Translations under genes and position numbers: made by a program
Shown: piece by piece, positions 5,883 to 10,957 of the stretch
How the letters are laid out: each line of letters opens with the position of its first letter
How positions within the stretch are numbered: position 1 is the stretch's first letter
Notes under the pieces: model-generated
Told to the model about the DNA's origin: nothing
The model's database searches: none
Seen by the model: only the letters and a program-made list of their open reading frames with translations
Origin: an uncultured Lysobacter sp.
GTDB taxonomy: Bacteria; Pseudomonadota; Gammaproteobacteria; Xanthomonadales; Xanthomonadaceae
NCBI GenBank assembly: GCA_946479915.1
Contig: CAMLHR010000019.1
Location: forward strand, 1-10,957
DNA length: 10,957 bases
Direction: 5' to 3'

Positions 5883-6419
5883 CTGCTGTTCCGCGGCCTT
5901 CAGGAACAGGTGGCCCGCCAGCAGCCACGGCACCATGAAGAAGGCGATCGGCAGCGCCGCCATGTCGCCCAGCACCAGCGCGTAGACCGCCATCGCGCCC
6001 TGCGCGACCGCGGCCGCCTGCATCGCGCGCGCCGTCCCGCGGGGGCGGAAGCCGGCGAGGATCGTGCCGATGACGCCGACCAGGATCACGCCGCCGAACA
6101 GCAGGTTCACCGGATTGCCTTCGTCGCCGACCATGCCGACGGCGAGGTTCACCCACACCGTCAGGAAGCAGGTCACGATCGCGATGCCCGCGCCCAGGCG
6201 GTACGCCGTGTTGCCGGAAATCCTGGTGGCGACCTCGTAGCCGCCGCAGGCCATCGCGAGCAAGGCGCCCATCACGACGAAATCCACCACGTCCCAGTCG
6301 AACCCGCCCAGGTCCAGCGCCATGGAGATCGCGGGGATCGAAAGCAGCAGGGCCGCGCCGCCCCAGACCAGCACGCTCCAGCGGTTCCGGCGGCCGCCCT
6401 TGTCGATGTCGCTCGTCAT
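5859..6419 (-). CDS. multi-pass integral membrane protein of unknown function
   Basis: A 186-aa protein with a short basic N-terminus (MTSDIDKGGRRNR) and about six hydrophobic spans (roughly 15-34, 43-62, 73-96, 105-123, 130-151 and 154-175). The inside loops are positively charged (RPRGTAR, 125-131). Gly and Ala within the spans suggest tight helix packing. No transporter signature or catalytic residue stands out, and I do not recognise a family. The start is supported by a GAGGA Shine-Dalgarno (6427-6431) seven bases before the ATG. It is transcribed alone, divergent from the zinc-ribbon protein gene and convergent with the stress-type operon, whose terminator hairpin contains its last codons. 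Confidence 0.75.
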   Translation of the reverse strand: MTSDIDKGGRRNRWSVLVWGGAALLLSIPAISMALDLGGFDWDVVDFVVMGALLAMACGGYEVATRISGNTAYRLGAGIAIVTCFLTVWVNLAVGMVGDEGNPVNLLFGGVILVGVIGTILAGFRPRGTARAMQAAAVAQGAMAVYALVLGDMAALPIAFFMVPWLLAGHLFLKAAEQQADVDAGP

Positions 6420-6499
6420 TGCAGTGTCCTCGGCTCGGGAGATCCCCGTCAGGGCAAGCCTGGGCAGGTTCCATGGGCGTTCGATGTGGGGATTGTGAA

Positions 6500-6525
6500 G
6501 TGGCCGCGAAGTCGGCCCCGGCCAC
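6500..6525 (+). promoter_or_regulatory. inverted repeat over the -35 region of the zinc-ribbon gene
   Basis: GTGGCCG (6500-6506) and CGGCCAC (6519-6525) are a perfect 7-bp inverted repeat with a 12-base spacer, ending four bases before the proposed -10 box. The position, centred on the expected -35, would suit a repressor or activator site. No -35 hexamer resembling TTGACA is present. Role inferred. Confidence 0.35.
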
Positions 6526-6529
6526 GCAA

Positions 6530-6535
6530 TAAAAT
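6530..6535 (+). promoter_or_regulatory. -10 box of a probable leaderless mRNA
   Basis: TAAAAT (five of six matches to TATAAT) ends six bases before the ATG at 6542, which would place the transcript start on or next to the start codon. No Shine-Dalgarno is present, consistent with leaderless translation. Confidence 0.5.
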
Positions 6536-6541
6536 GGGCCG

Positions 6542-7081
6542 ATGGACCTCGCTGCCCTCGACCACCTGCGCGAAACCCTCGCGGTCGCCCACTGCACGAA
6601 GTGCGATCGTTCGGCCGAACTGACGACGGTGGACGGCACGCCCTGGTGCGGCTGGTGCGGCGGCGAGACGACGTTCGTGCTGCGGCGCGTGCGCACGCTC
6701 CGCGAGGAGGTCGCGGCGGCGCACGTCGCGGGCGACCAGGTCGTGGATCCGGAGCAGGTGCCGCTCCAGCCGCTCCGCGTCACCGAAGGCTGGCGCGTGG
6801 CCTACAACAACGGCCTCTACGCCCTGCAGCCGACCGAACACACGGTGAAGTGGTGGTGGCTGTTCAAGCAGGACATGCTCACGCTCGTCCACGAGGGCCG
6901 GAACCGGCTGCTCGACGTCGGCTGGTCGGACGAAATGAATCCGCAGGGCTGCTACCGGTTGACCCTGGTCGAGGGCGACTTCGCCGGCAAGGAACTGCAC
7001 GCGTACGAAACCCGCGACCTGCACGCGCTCGTCGCGGAGATCGAACGGATCCTCGAGTGGGTGACGAACGGGCGGCTGTGA
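6542..7081 (+). CDS. uncharacterised protein with N-terminal zinc ribbon
   Basis: A 179-aa soluble protein. The N-terminus has two CxxC pairs, CTKC (18-21) and CGWC (36-39), separated by 14 residues: a compact zinc-ribbon knuckle. A charged linker (about 45-75) follows. Then comes a domain of about 100 residues rich in aromatics: EGWRVAYNNGLYAL (about 81-94), VKWWWLFKQDMLTLVHEG, DVGWSDEMNPQGCYRLTLVEG, and a final helix DLHALVAEIERILEWV. The alternating strand and final helix pattern recalls small alpha/beta domains such as immunity-type proteins, but I recognise no family. There is no signal peptide or membrane span. It has its own promoter and is followed 64 bases later by the GST gene. The codon usage matches the neighbours. 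Confidence 0.75.
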   Translation: MDLAALDHLRETLAVAHCTKCDRSAELTTVDGTPWCGWCGGETTFVLRRVRTLREEVAAAHVAGDQVVDPEQVPLQPLRVTEGWRVAYNNGLYALQPTEHTVKWWWLFKQDMLTLVHEGRNRLLDVGWSDEMNPQGCYRLTLVEGDFAGKELHAYETRDLHALVAEIERILEWVTNGRL

Positions 7082-7135
7082 CCGTTGCTAACGCGCCGTC
7101 ATGGAACAGGCATAGGATGATCGCCGACCCGGACC

Positions 7136-7140
7136 GGGAG
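7136..7140 (+). promoter_or_regulatory. Shine-Dalgarno of the GST gene
   Basis: GGGAG five bases before the ATG at 7146. A TAGGAT hexamer at 7113-7118 could be its -10 box, without a recognisable -35. Confidence 0.45.
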
Positions 7141-7145
7141 TCCCC

Positions 7146-7793
7146 ATGCGCCTCTACGCCCATCCGTTCTCGTCCTATTGCCAGAAGGTGCTGGTCGCGC
7201 TGTACGAGAACGGCACCCCTTTCGAGTACCGCACCCTGGAGGATCCGCAGGCGGGTGCCGAGCTCGCGACGCTCTGGCCGATGAAGCGGTTTCCGGTGCT
7301 GGTCGATGGCGACCGCACCGTGCTGGAGGCGACCTGCATCATCGAATACCTCGACATCCACCATCCCGGACCGGTGCGCCTGCTCCCGGCGGATCGCGAT
7401 GCCGCACTCGAGGTGCGGATGCTCGACCGGTTCTTCGACAACTACGTGTCCACGCCGCAGCAGAAGTTCGTTGCGGACCGGCTGCGGCCGGAGGCGGACC
7501 GCGACCCATACGGCGTCGACCAGGCGCGCGCGATGCTGGAAACGTCGTACGCCTGGCTGGACCGGCGCATGGCCACGCGCGAATGGGCCGCGGGCGCGGA
7601 GTTCAGCCTCGCCGACTGCGGCGCCGCGCCGTTCCTCTTCTACGCGGACTGGACCCATCCGATCGACGAACGCCTCGGCCACGTCCGCGCGTACCGCCAG
7701 CGCCTGCTGGCGCGCCCGTCGTTCAAGCGGGCCGTGGACGAAGCGCGGCCGTTCCGGTCGTACTTCCCGCTGGGCGCGCCCGACCGGGATTGA
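7146..7793 (+). CDS. glutathione S-transferase family protein
   Basis: A 215-aa cytosolic GST. Residues 1-75 are the thioredoxin-fold domain: MRLYAHPFSSYCQKV has the likely catalytic Ser9/Ser10 at the first helix, and KRFPVLVDGD holds the cis-proline (P50). The next motif reads LEATCIIEYL, where most members have E-S at the glutathione gamma-Glu contact; here it is E61-A62. Residues 90-205 are the all-helical C-terminal domain with the N-capping box SLAD (S154-D157) in FSLADCGAAPFLFY. Length is normal for the family. It could detoxify electrophiles or have a dehalogenase or isomerase role; the subclass cannot be fixed. The loss of the usual Ser may weaken glutathione binding. It converges on the deacylase gene, with a hairpin around its stop codon. 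Confidence 0.9.
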   Translation: MRLYAHPFSSYCQKVLVALYENGTPFEYRTLEDPQAGAELATLWPMKRFPVLVDGDRTVLEATCIIEYLDIHHPGPVRLLPADRDAALEVRMLDRFFDNYVSTPQQKFVADRLRPEADRDPYGVDQARAMLETSYAWLDRRMATREWAAGAEFSLADCGAAPFLFYADWTHPIDERLGHVRAYRQRLLARPSFKRAVDEARPFRSYFPLGAPDRD

Positions 7794-7808
7794 CCTGCCC
7801 CGGTGGGC
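7778..7808 (+). terminator. hairpin around the GST stop codon
   Basis: G-CCC-(G)-ACCGGG (7778-7788) pairs with CCCGGTGGG-C (7799-7808): ten Watson-Crick pairs with one bulged G. The loop is 7789-7798 and contains the TGA at 7791-7793. The convergent deacylase gene ends 14 bases further on. There is no T-tract. It probably terminates or protects the GST transcript. Confidence 0.45.
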
Positions 7809-7821
7809 TACGTGTGGCGCA

Positions 7822-9399
7822 CTATGTCGCGGTGCCGCGCCGGTCCCGACGGCGCAGCAGCCGCCCCGAAGTCGAGACCGCCGCGCCGTTCTCGAACGCC
7901 CTTGCGCCATTGACCAGCACCAGGTCGAAGCCCTCGGCCAGGGCCGTCGGATCCAGGTAGTCCGCCCGCGCGCGGACCTTCGCCGGATCGAACAGCACCA
8001 CGTCCGCCTTCATGTCCGGCAGGATCAGGCCTCGATCGTGGAGGCCGAGGATCCGGGCCGGCAGGGACGTCACCTTGCGGACAGCCTCCTGGATCGTCAG
8101 GCGGTGCGAATTGCCGACGAATTCCTCGATGAAGCGTGCGAAGGTGCCCGCCGACCGTGGGTGGCTGCCCCCGGGCGAACCGTCGCTGCCCAGCGCCACG
8201 AACGGTGCCAGCAGCAGCCGGTCCTGCAGCGCGCGGTCCATGACGAAATGCGCGGCCTTGCCGCCGCCGGGCCCGAGCTCGACCAGCACCTCGACGTACG
8301 GCTTGTCCTGCGCTTCCGCCACCTGCGCGAGGGTCAGGCCCTTGTAGATGCCGGTGCCGAACAGCAGCGCCGCGGGACCGTTGCGCCGCTCCATCCGCTG
8401 CCGGAGGTGCGCGCGCAGCTCGTCACCGCGCGCCTCGCGCACGGCCGCATAGTCGGCCGGCGGCAGCGCCCATTCCGGAAAGAGGATCCCGACCCCGGTG
8501 TAGCTCGCATCGTACGGATAGGCATCGGCGGTCAGCGCCCTGCCGTCCGTGCGCAGCGTGCGGATGAAGTCCAGCAGCGCTTCGGCCTCCGCCTCGCCCT
8601 TGCCGTACACCATCTTCAGGTGCGAGATGTGGGCCCGCGCCGGCCCCGCCGCCGCGACCAGCTCGCGGATGGAATCGCGCACCGCACCGGCGTCCTCGTT
8701 GCGCATGTGGCTCATCGCGACGCCGTCGTGTCGCGCGACCACCGGGCCCAGGCTGGCCAGCTCGCGCGTTTCCGCATAGCGGCCCGGCACGTATTCGAGT
8801 CCCGTGGACGTGCCGAAGGCACCGGCGGCCAGGTCCGCCTCCAGGATCGCCTGCATCCGCGCGAGTTGCGCCTCCGTTGGCCGCCGCGTGCCGTCGTCGA
8901 TGCCGGCGCGCCGCCGCAGCGCGCCGTGGCCGGACAACGTGGCGACGTTGACGCGAGGCCTTGCGGTGCGCATCGCATGCATCCACGCCGGCAGGCTGTC
9001 CTCGGCCGACCCCTTGTCCGGCAACGACGGACTGCCGCCATCCTGCCCGAGCAGCACCGTGGTGACGCCCATCGCGAGCGAATGTGCGTAGTCGTCCGCC
9101 ATCGGATCGCCGTGGGCGTGCAGGTCGATGAAGCCCGGGGCCAGCACGCGCCCGTTCCCCTCGATGGGAATCGCATGCTGCGTCCACGACGTCGGCAAGG
9201 GGCCGATGCCCGAGATCCGGTCGCCCGCCACGAGGACATCGGTGTACCGCGGTTCCACGTCGCGCCCGTCCACCAGCAGCACGTTGCGGAACCACAGGCC
9301 TTGCACCGGCATGGCACGCGTTGCCGAAGGCGCCAGCGCGCAGGCGGCACCCGCCGCGAGACCCCCGAGGAACTCCCGCCGCGACCAGCCCGATGTCAC
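7822..9399 (-). CDS. Tat-exported N-acyl-D-amino-acid deacylase-like amidohydrolase
   Basis: A 525-aa metal-dependent amidohydrolase of the D-aminoacylase group, which removes acyl groups from N-acyl-D-amino acids. The N-terminus has a twin-arginine signal (SRREFLGG, residues 6-13, then an Ala-rich span to about 29), so it acts in the periplasm. In the barrel, FIDLHAHGDP gives His94 and His96, SHMRNED gives His231, ISHLK gives His260 and LGSDG gives Asp406, matching the D-aminoacylase metal and catalytic residues. Where D-aminoacylase has a metal-bridging Cys (GNCG) this protein has GQDG with Asp120. The start is the GTG at 9399, overlapping the LD-carboxypeptidase stop as GTGA. The frame is open 68 codons further upstream, but that part lies inside the carboxypeptidase gene and is Arg/Pro-rich shadow. 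The substrate could also be a D-dipeptide or acyl-peptide. Confidence 0.85.
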   Translation of the reverse strand: MTSGWSRREFLGGLAAGAACALAPSATRAMPVQGLWFRNVLLVDGRDVEPRYTDVLVAGDRISGIGPLPTSWTQHAIPIEGNGRVLAPGFIDLHAHGDPMADDYAHSLAMGVTTVLLGQDGGSPSLPDKGSAEDSLPAWMHAMRTARPRVNVATLSGHGALRRRAGIDDGTRRPTEAQLARMQAILEADLAAGAFGTSTGLEYVPGRYAETRELASLGPVVARHDGVAMSHMRNEDAGAVRDSIRELVAAAGPARAHISHLKMVYGKGEAEAEALLDFIRTLRTDGRALTADAYPYDASYTGVGILFPEWALPPADYAAVREARGDELRAHLRQRMERRNGPAALLFGTGIYKGLTLAQVAEAQDKPYVEVLVELGPGGGKAAHFVMDRALQDRLLLAPFVALGSDGSPGGSHPRSAGTFARFIEEFVGNSHRLTIQEAVRKVTSLPARILGLHDRGLILPDMKADVVLFDPAKVRARADYLDPTALAEGFDLVLVNGARAFENGAAVSTSGRLLRRRDRRGTAT

Positions 9400-9416
9400 T
9401 GGAAGACCCCTTCCAG
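9396..9416 (-). promoter_or_regulatory. coupling hairpin at the LD-carboxypeptidase/deacylase junction
   Basis: CTGGAAG (9410-9416 on the minus strand), loop GGGT, then CTTCCAG ending at 9399: a perfect seven-pair stem. It contains the only Shine-Dalgarno-like sequence (GGAAGGGG) for the downstream GTG and includes the first base of that GTG. The stop TGA overlaps the start. Ribosomes finishing the carboxypeptidase would open the stem and reinitiate. Structure seen; function inferred. Confidence 0.45.
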
Positions 9417-10439
9417 CATCCGGAATGTGCCCGCGTCGCCGTCCATCTCCACCAGCCCGCCGTGGGGCACGATGAACTGCTCGCGGAGGTGCCCGATCAT
9501 CGCGCCGCGATAGGCCGGGATCCCCAGCGGCTTGATGTGGTCGTCGAAGATCTGGTCCAGCGTGAGCGAGCCGTACCCCGGTCCCGGATCGCAGCCGGTG
9601 CACTGGCCGAAGATGAAGCCGGCGATGGCGTCGAGCGCGCCCATCAGCTTGAGCGTGGTCAGCATCCGGTCGATCCGGTACGGCGCTTCCTCCACGTCCT
9701 CCAGGAACAGGATCTTCCCCGCGAAGTCCGGCAGGTAGGGCGAGCCGGCCAGCGCGGTGAGCACCGTCAGGTTGCCGCCGACCAGCTGGCCGCGCGCCTT
9801 GCCGCCGGTGATCGTGAGGGTGCGGTTCTCGCGGGGCACGAGCTCCTCGTCCGCGTCCACGACGACGTTCCGGTACGTCATCAGCTTGCGCTCGAGGAAC
9901 ATGCGCCGGAACTGGTCCACGTTGAACCGGTTCCAGCTGCCGGCGCCGATCGGACCGTGGAACGTGACCAGCCCCGTCTGCGCGAAGATCGCGCTGTGCA
10001 GCGCCGTGATGTCCGAGTACCCCAGCAGGACCTTGGGGTGGGCGCGGATCGCGTCGTAGTCGAGTAGCGGCAGCAGCCGCGCCGCCCCGGACCCGCCGCG
10101 CACGCAGACGATGCCGTCGACGTCCGGGTCCGCGAACATCGCATTGAGGTCGCCCGCGCGTTCGGCGTCGGTGCCCGCAAGGTGCCCGCGCCGCGCGTCG
10201 TAATGCGGCGCGGTGCGGACCTCGAACCCGAGCGCCTGCATCGCCTCCTCGGCGAGCTGCAGGCTGAGCCGTTCGTCCACGGCCGCCGAGGGACTGACCA
10301 GCGCGATCGTGTCGCCGGTCGCCAGCGCCCTGGGGCGCAGCCGCCCGCGTGGCGAAGCGGCGGCGGCGGGGCCAGCGCCGCCCATCAGCGGCAGCAGGCT
10401 GGCCAATGCGGTGGATCCGAGGAATGTGCGCCTGTCCAT
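9396..10439 (-). CDS. Tat-exported LD-carboxypeptidase, S66 family (LdcA-like)
   Basis: A 347-aa serine peptidase of family S66, which cuts the L,D bond between meso-DAP (or Lys) and the terminal D-Ala of murein tetrapeptides. Residues 1-28 are a Tat signal (DRRTFLGSTALASLLPL). The nucleophile is Ser142 in LLGYSDITALH, the Glu is Glu247 in ILFLEDVEEAPYRID, and the His is His317 in GAMIGHL; RGGSGAARLLPLLDY (114-128) is the conserved loop before the nucleophile. All three catalytic residues are present and the mature length is normal. E. coli-type LdcA is cytoplasmic, so export is a notable difference and implies a periplasmic substrate. The ATG at 10439 has no Shine-Dalgarno but a TACCCT box six bases upstream. 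It heads an operon with the deacylase and diverges from a secreted M14 peptidase. Confidence 0.9.
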   Translation of the reverse strand: MDRRTFLGSTALASLLPLMGGAGPAAAASPRGRLRPRALATGDTIALVSPSAAVDERLSLQLAEEAMQALGFEVRTAPHYDARRGHLAGTDAERAGDLNAMFADPDVDGIVCVRGGSGAARLLPLLDYDAIRAHPKVLLGYSDITALHSAIFAQTGLVTFHGPIGAGSWNRFNVDQFRRMFLERKLMTYRNVVVDADEELVPRENRTLTITGGKARGQLVGGNLTVLTALAGSPYLPDFAGKILFLEDVEEAPYRIDRMLTTLKLMGALDAIAGFIFGQCTGCDPGPGYGSLTLDQIFDDHIKPLGIPAYRGAMIGHLREQFIVPHGGLVEMDGDAGTFRMLEGVFQ

Positions 10440-10445
10440 GGGTGG

Positions 10446-10451
10446 AGGGTA
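10446..10451 (-). promoter_or_regulatory. -10 box of a probable leaderless LD-carboxypeptidase mRNA
   Basis: On the minus strand GGGCTACCCT precedes the ATG at 10439; the TACCCT hexamer is separated from it by six bases, the same spacing as at 6530-6542. No Shine-Dalgarno is present. No clear -35. Confidence 0.4.
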
Positions 10452-10463
10452 GCCCAGCCGGGT

Positions 10464-10492
10464 TTGACTTCGCGCGGGCCTGCTCGGAGCAT
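10464..10492 (+). promoter_or_regulatory. possible promoter of the secreted M14 peptidase
   Basis: TTGACT (10464-10469, five of six to the -35 consensus), a 17-base spacer and GAGCAT (10487-10492, three of six to the -10). The predicted transcript start near 10499 leaves about 20 bases before the ATG, including GGAG at 10508-10511. The -10 is weak. Confidence 0.35.
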
Positions 10493-10519
10493 CGGCCCGA
10501 CCCTCACGGAGCCTTGTCG

Positions 10520-10957
10520 ATGCGTCGTGCCTTCGTGCTGTGCCTCCTGCCGCTGTTCTCGCTGTTGCCCATGACCTCCGCCGCAATGCCATCGCCACCC
10601 GCCTGGCTGGCCGACCTGGACGCGCTGTACGACGCGGAGGTCCGCGTGGACGGCCTGGACGATCGCTCGTTCTCGCCGGAGCAGTGGTGGGAGGTCGCCA
10701 CGCCGCTGGCGACGGGATCGGCCGGCTTCGCCGTCGAATCCGCCGGCGAAAGTGTCGAGGGCCGCCCGCTGCGCCACGTGTCCTGGGGCGACGGCGACAC
10801 GTCGGTGCTGCTCTGGTCGCAGATGCACGGCGACGAGAGCACGGCGTCCATGGCGCTGGCCGACCTGTTCCATGTCCTGGGCGCGTACCCGGACCACCCG
10901 GTCGTGCAGCGTTTGCGCGCGGGCACGACCCTGCATTTCCTGCCGGTCATGAACCCC
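10520..10957 (+). CDS. secreted M14 zinc carboxypeptidase, N-terminal part (runs off right edge)
   Basis: The first 146 codons of a gene that continues past the window. Residues 1-22 form a Sec signal peptide (MRRAFVLCLLPLFSLLPMTSAA). A helical segment, PAWLADLDALYDAEVRVDGL, follows. The M14 domain starts with the strand VLLWSQMHGDEST: HGDE (His103 and Glu106) is the HxxE zinc-binding pair of metallocarboxypeptidases. The window ends at FLPVMNP, the beginning of the conserved 'NPDG'-like motif before the substrate-binding Arg. The third zinc His and the catalytic Glu lie beyond the edge. The start is supported by GGAG (10508-10511) eight bases upstream. Placed divergently from the exported LD-carboxypeptidase and deacylase, it may join them in extracytoplasmic peptide breakdown. 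Confidence 0.85.
   Translation, partial: MRRAFVLCLLPLFSLLPMTSAAMPSPPAWLADLDALYDAEVRVDGLDDRSFSPEQWWEVATPLATGSAGFAVESAGESVEGRPLRHVSWGDGDTSVLLWSQMHGDESTASMALADLFHVLGAYPDHPVVQRLRAGTTLHFLPVMNP

Noticed and set aside
7306..9513. Uninterrupted 735-codon frame on the plus strand
   Set aside because: It overlaps the GST gene in another frame and runs antisense to the deacylase gene; its composition is Arg/Ala/His-rich with no recognisable motif.
9400..9603. 68-codon N-terminal extension of the deacylase
   Set aside because: It lies inside the LD-carboxypeptidase gene in another frame and is low-complexity. The Tat signal begins at the GTG at 9399.
1..10957. CRISPR array, tRNA, insertion sequence or attachment site
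   Set aside because: No spaced direct repeats, tRNA-like cloverleaf, transposase motifs or flanking duplications were found on reading through both strands.

Overview
The window is strongly GC-rich chromosomal DNA with tightly packed genes and a GC-rich third codon position. The mix of genes suggests a gammaproteobacterium of the Xanthomonadaceae/Lysobacteraceae type (Lysobacter or Luteimonas-like): a PilU-like type IV pilus ATPase, many small lipoproteins, Tat-exported peptidases, and genes whose -10 box sits six bases before the start codon. That placement is inference from gene style, not from a marker gene. There is no tRNA, rRNA, CRISPR array, insertion sequence or prophage; it reads as ordinary core or lineage-specific chromosome.

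Layout. Positions 1-2564 are all minus strand. In transcription order they hold an AMIN-like lipoprotein (1929-2564), a PilT/PilU-family ATPase with a charged C-terminal tail (600-1853), a tightly linked pair of very small proteins (64 aa and 33 aa, 236-537), and the N-terminal 67 codons of a probable M14 metallocarboxypeptidase running off the left edge. Just before the lipoprotein, in the same frame, is a 20-codon stretch that looks like the tail of a DUF1993 protein, probably a deletion scar. A FAD-dependent oxidoreductase of the geranylgeranyl-reductase type (2702-3799, +) converges on a second small lipoprotein (3801-4292, -).

Positions 4438-5829 (+) are a three-gene overlapping operon of small membrane proteins: an ElaB/YqjD-like protein, a YqjE/holin-III-fold protein and a DUF3618 protein. 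This type of cluster is usually linked to envelope stress. It converges on a multi-pass membrane protein (5859-6419, -) through a long hairpin. Next on + come an unrecognised zinc-ribbon protein (6542-7081), probably made from a leaderless mRNA, and a glutathione S-transferase (7146-7793).

The right-hand third is a peptidase/deacylase block. A Tat-exported S66 LD-carboxypeptidase (9396-10439, -) overlaps by four bases (GTGA) a Tat-exported N-acyl-D-amino-acid deacylase-like amidohydrolase (7822-9399, -). Divergent from them is the start of a secreted M14 zinc carboxypeptidase (10520 onward, +). Together these suggest breakdown, outside the cytoplasm, of peptides or acyl-amino acids containing D-residues, perhaps derived from cell walls.

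No convincingly new defence or mobile system is visible. The best leads are the exported LD-carboxypeptidase/deacylase pair with a hairpin at its junction, the AMIN-like lipoprotein beside the PilU paralogue, the DUF1993 scar, and the unrecognised zinc-ribbon protein with an inverted repeat over its promoter.
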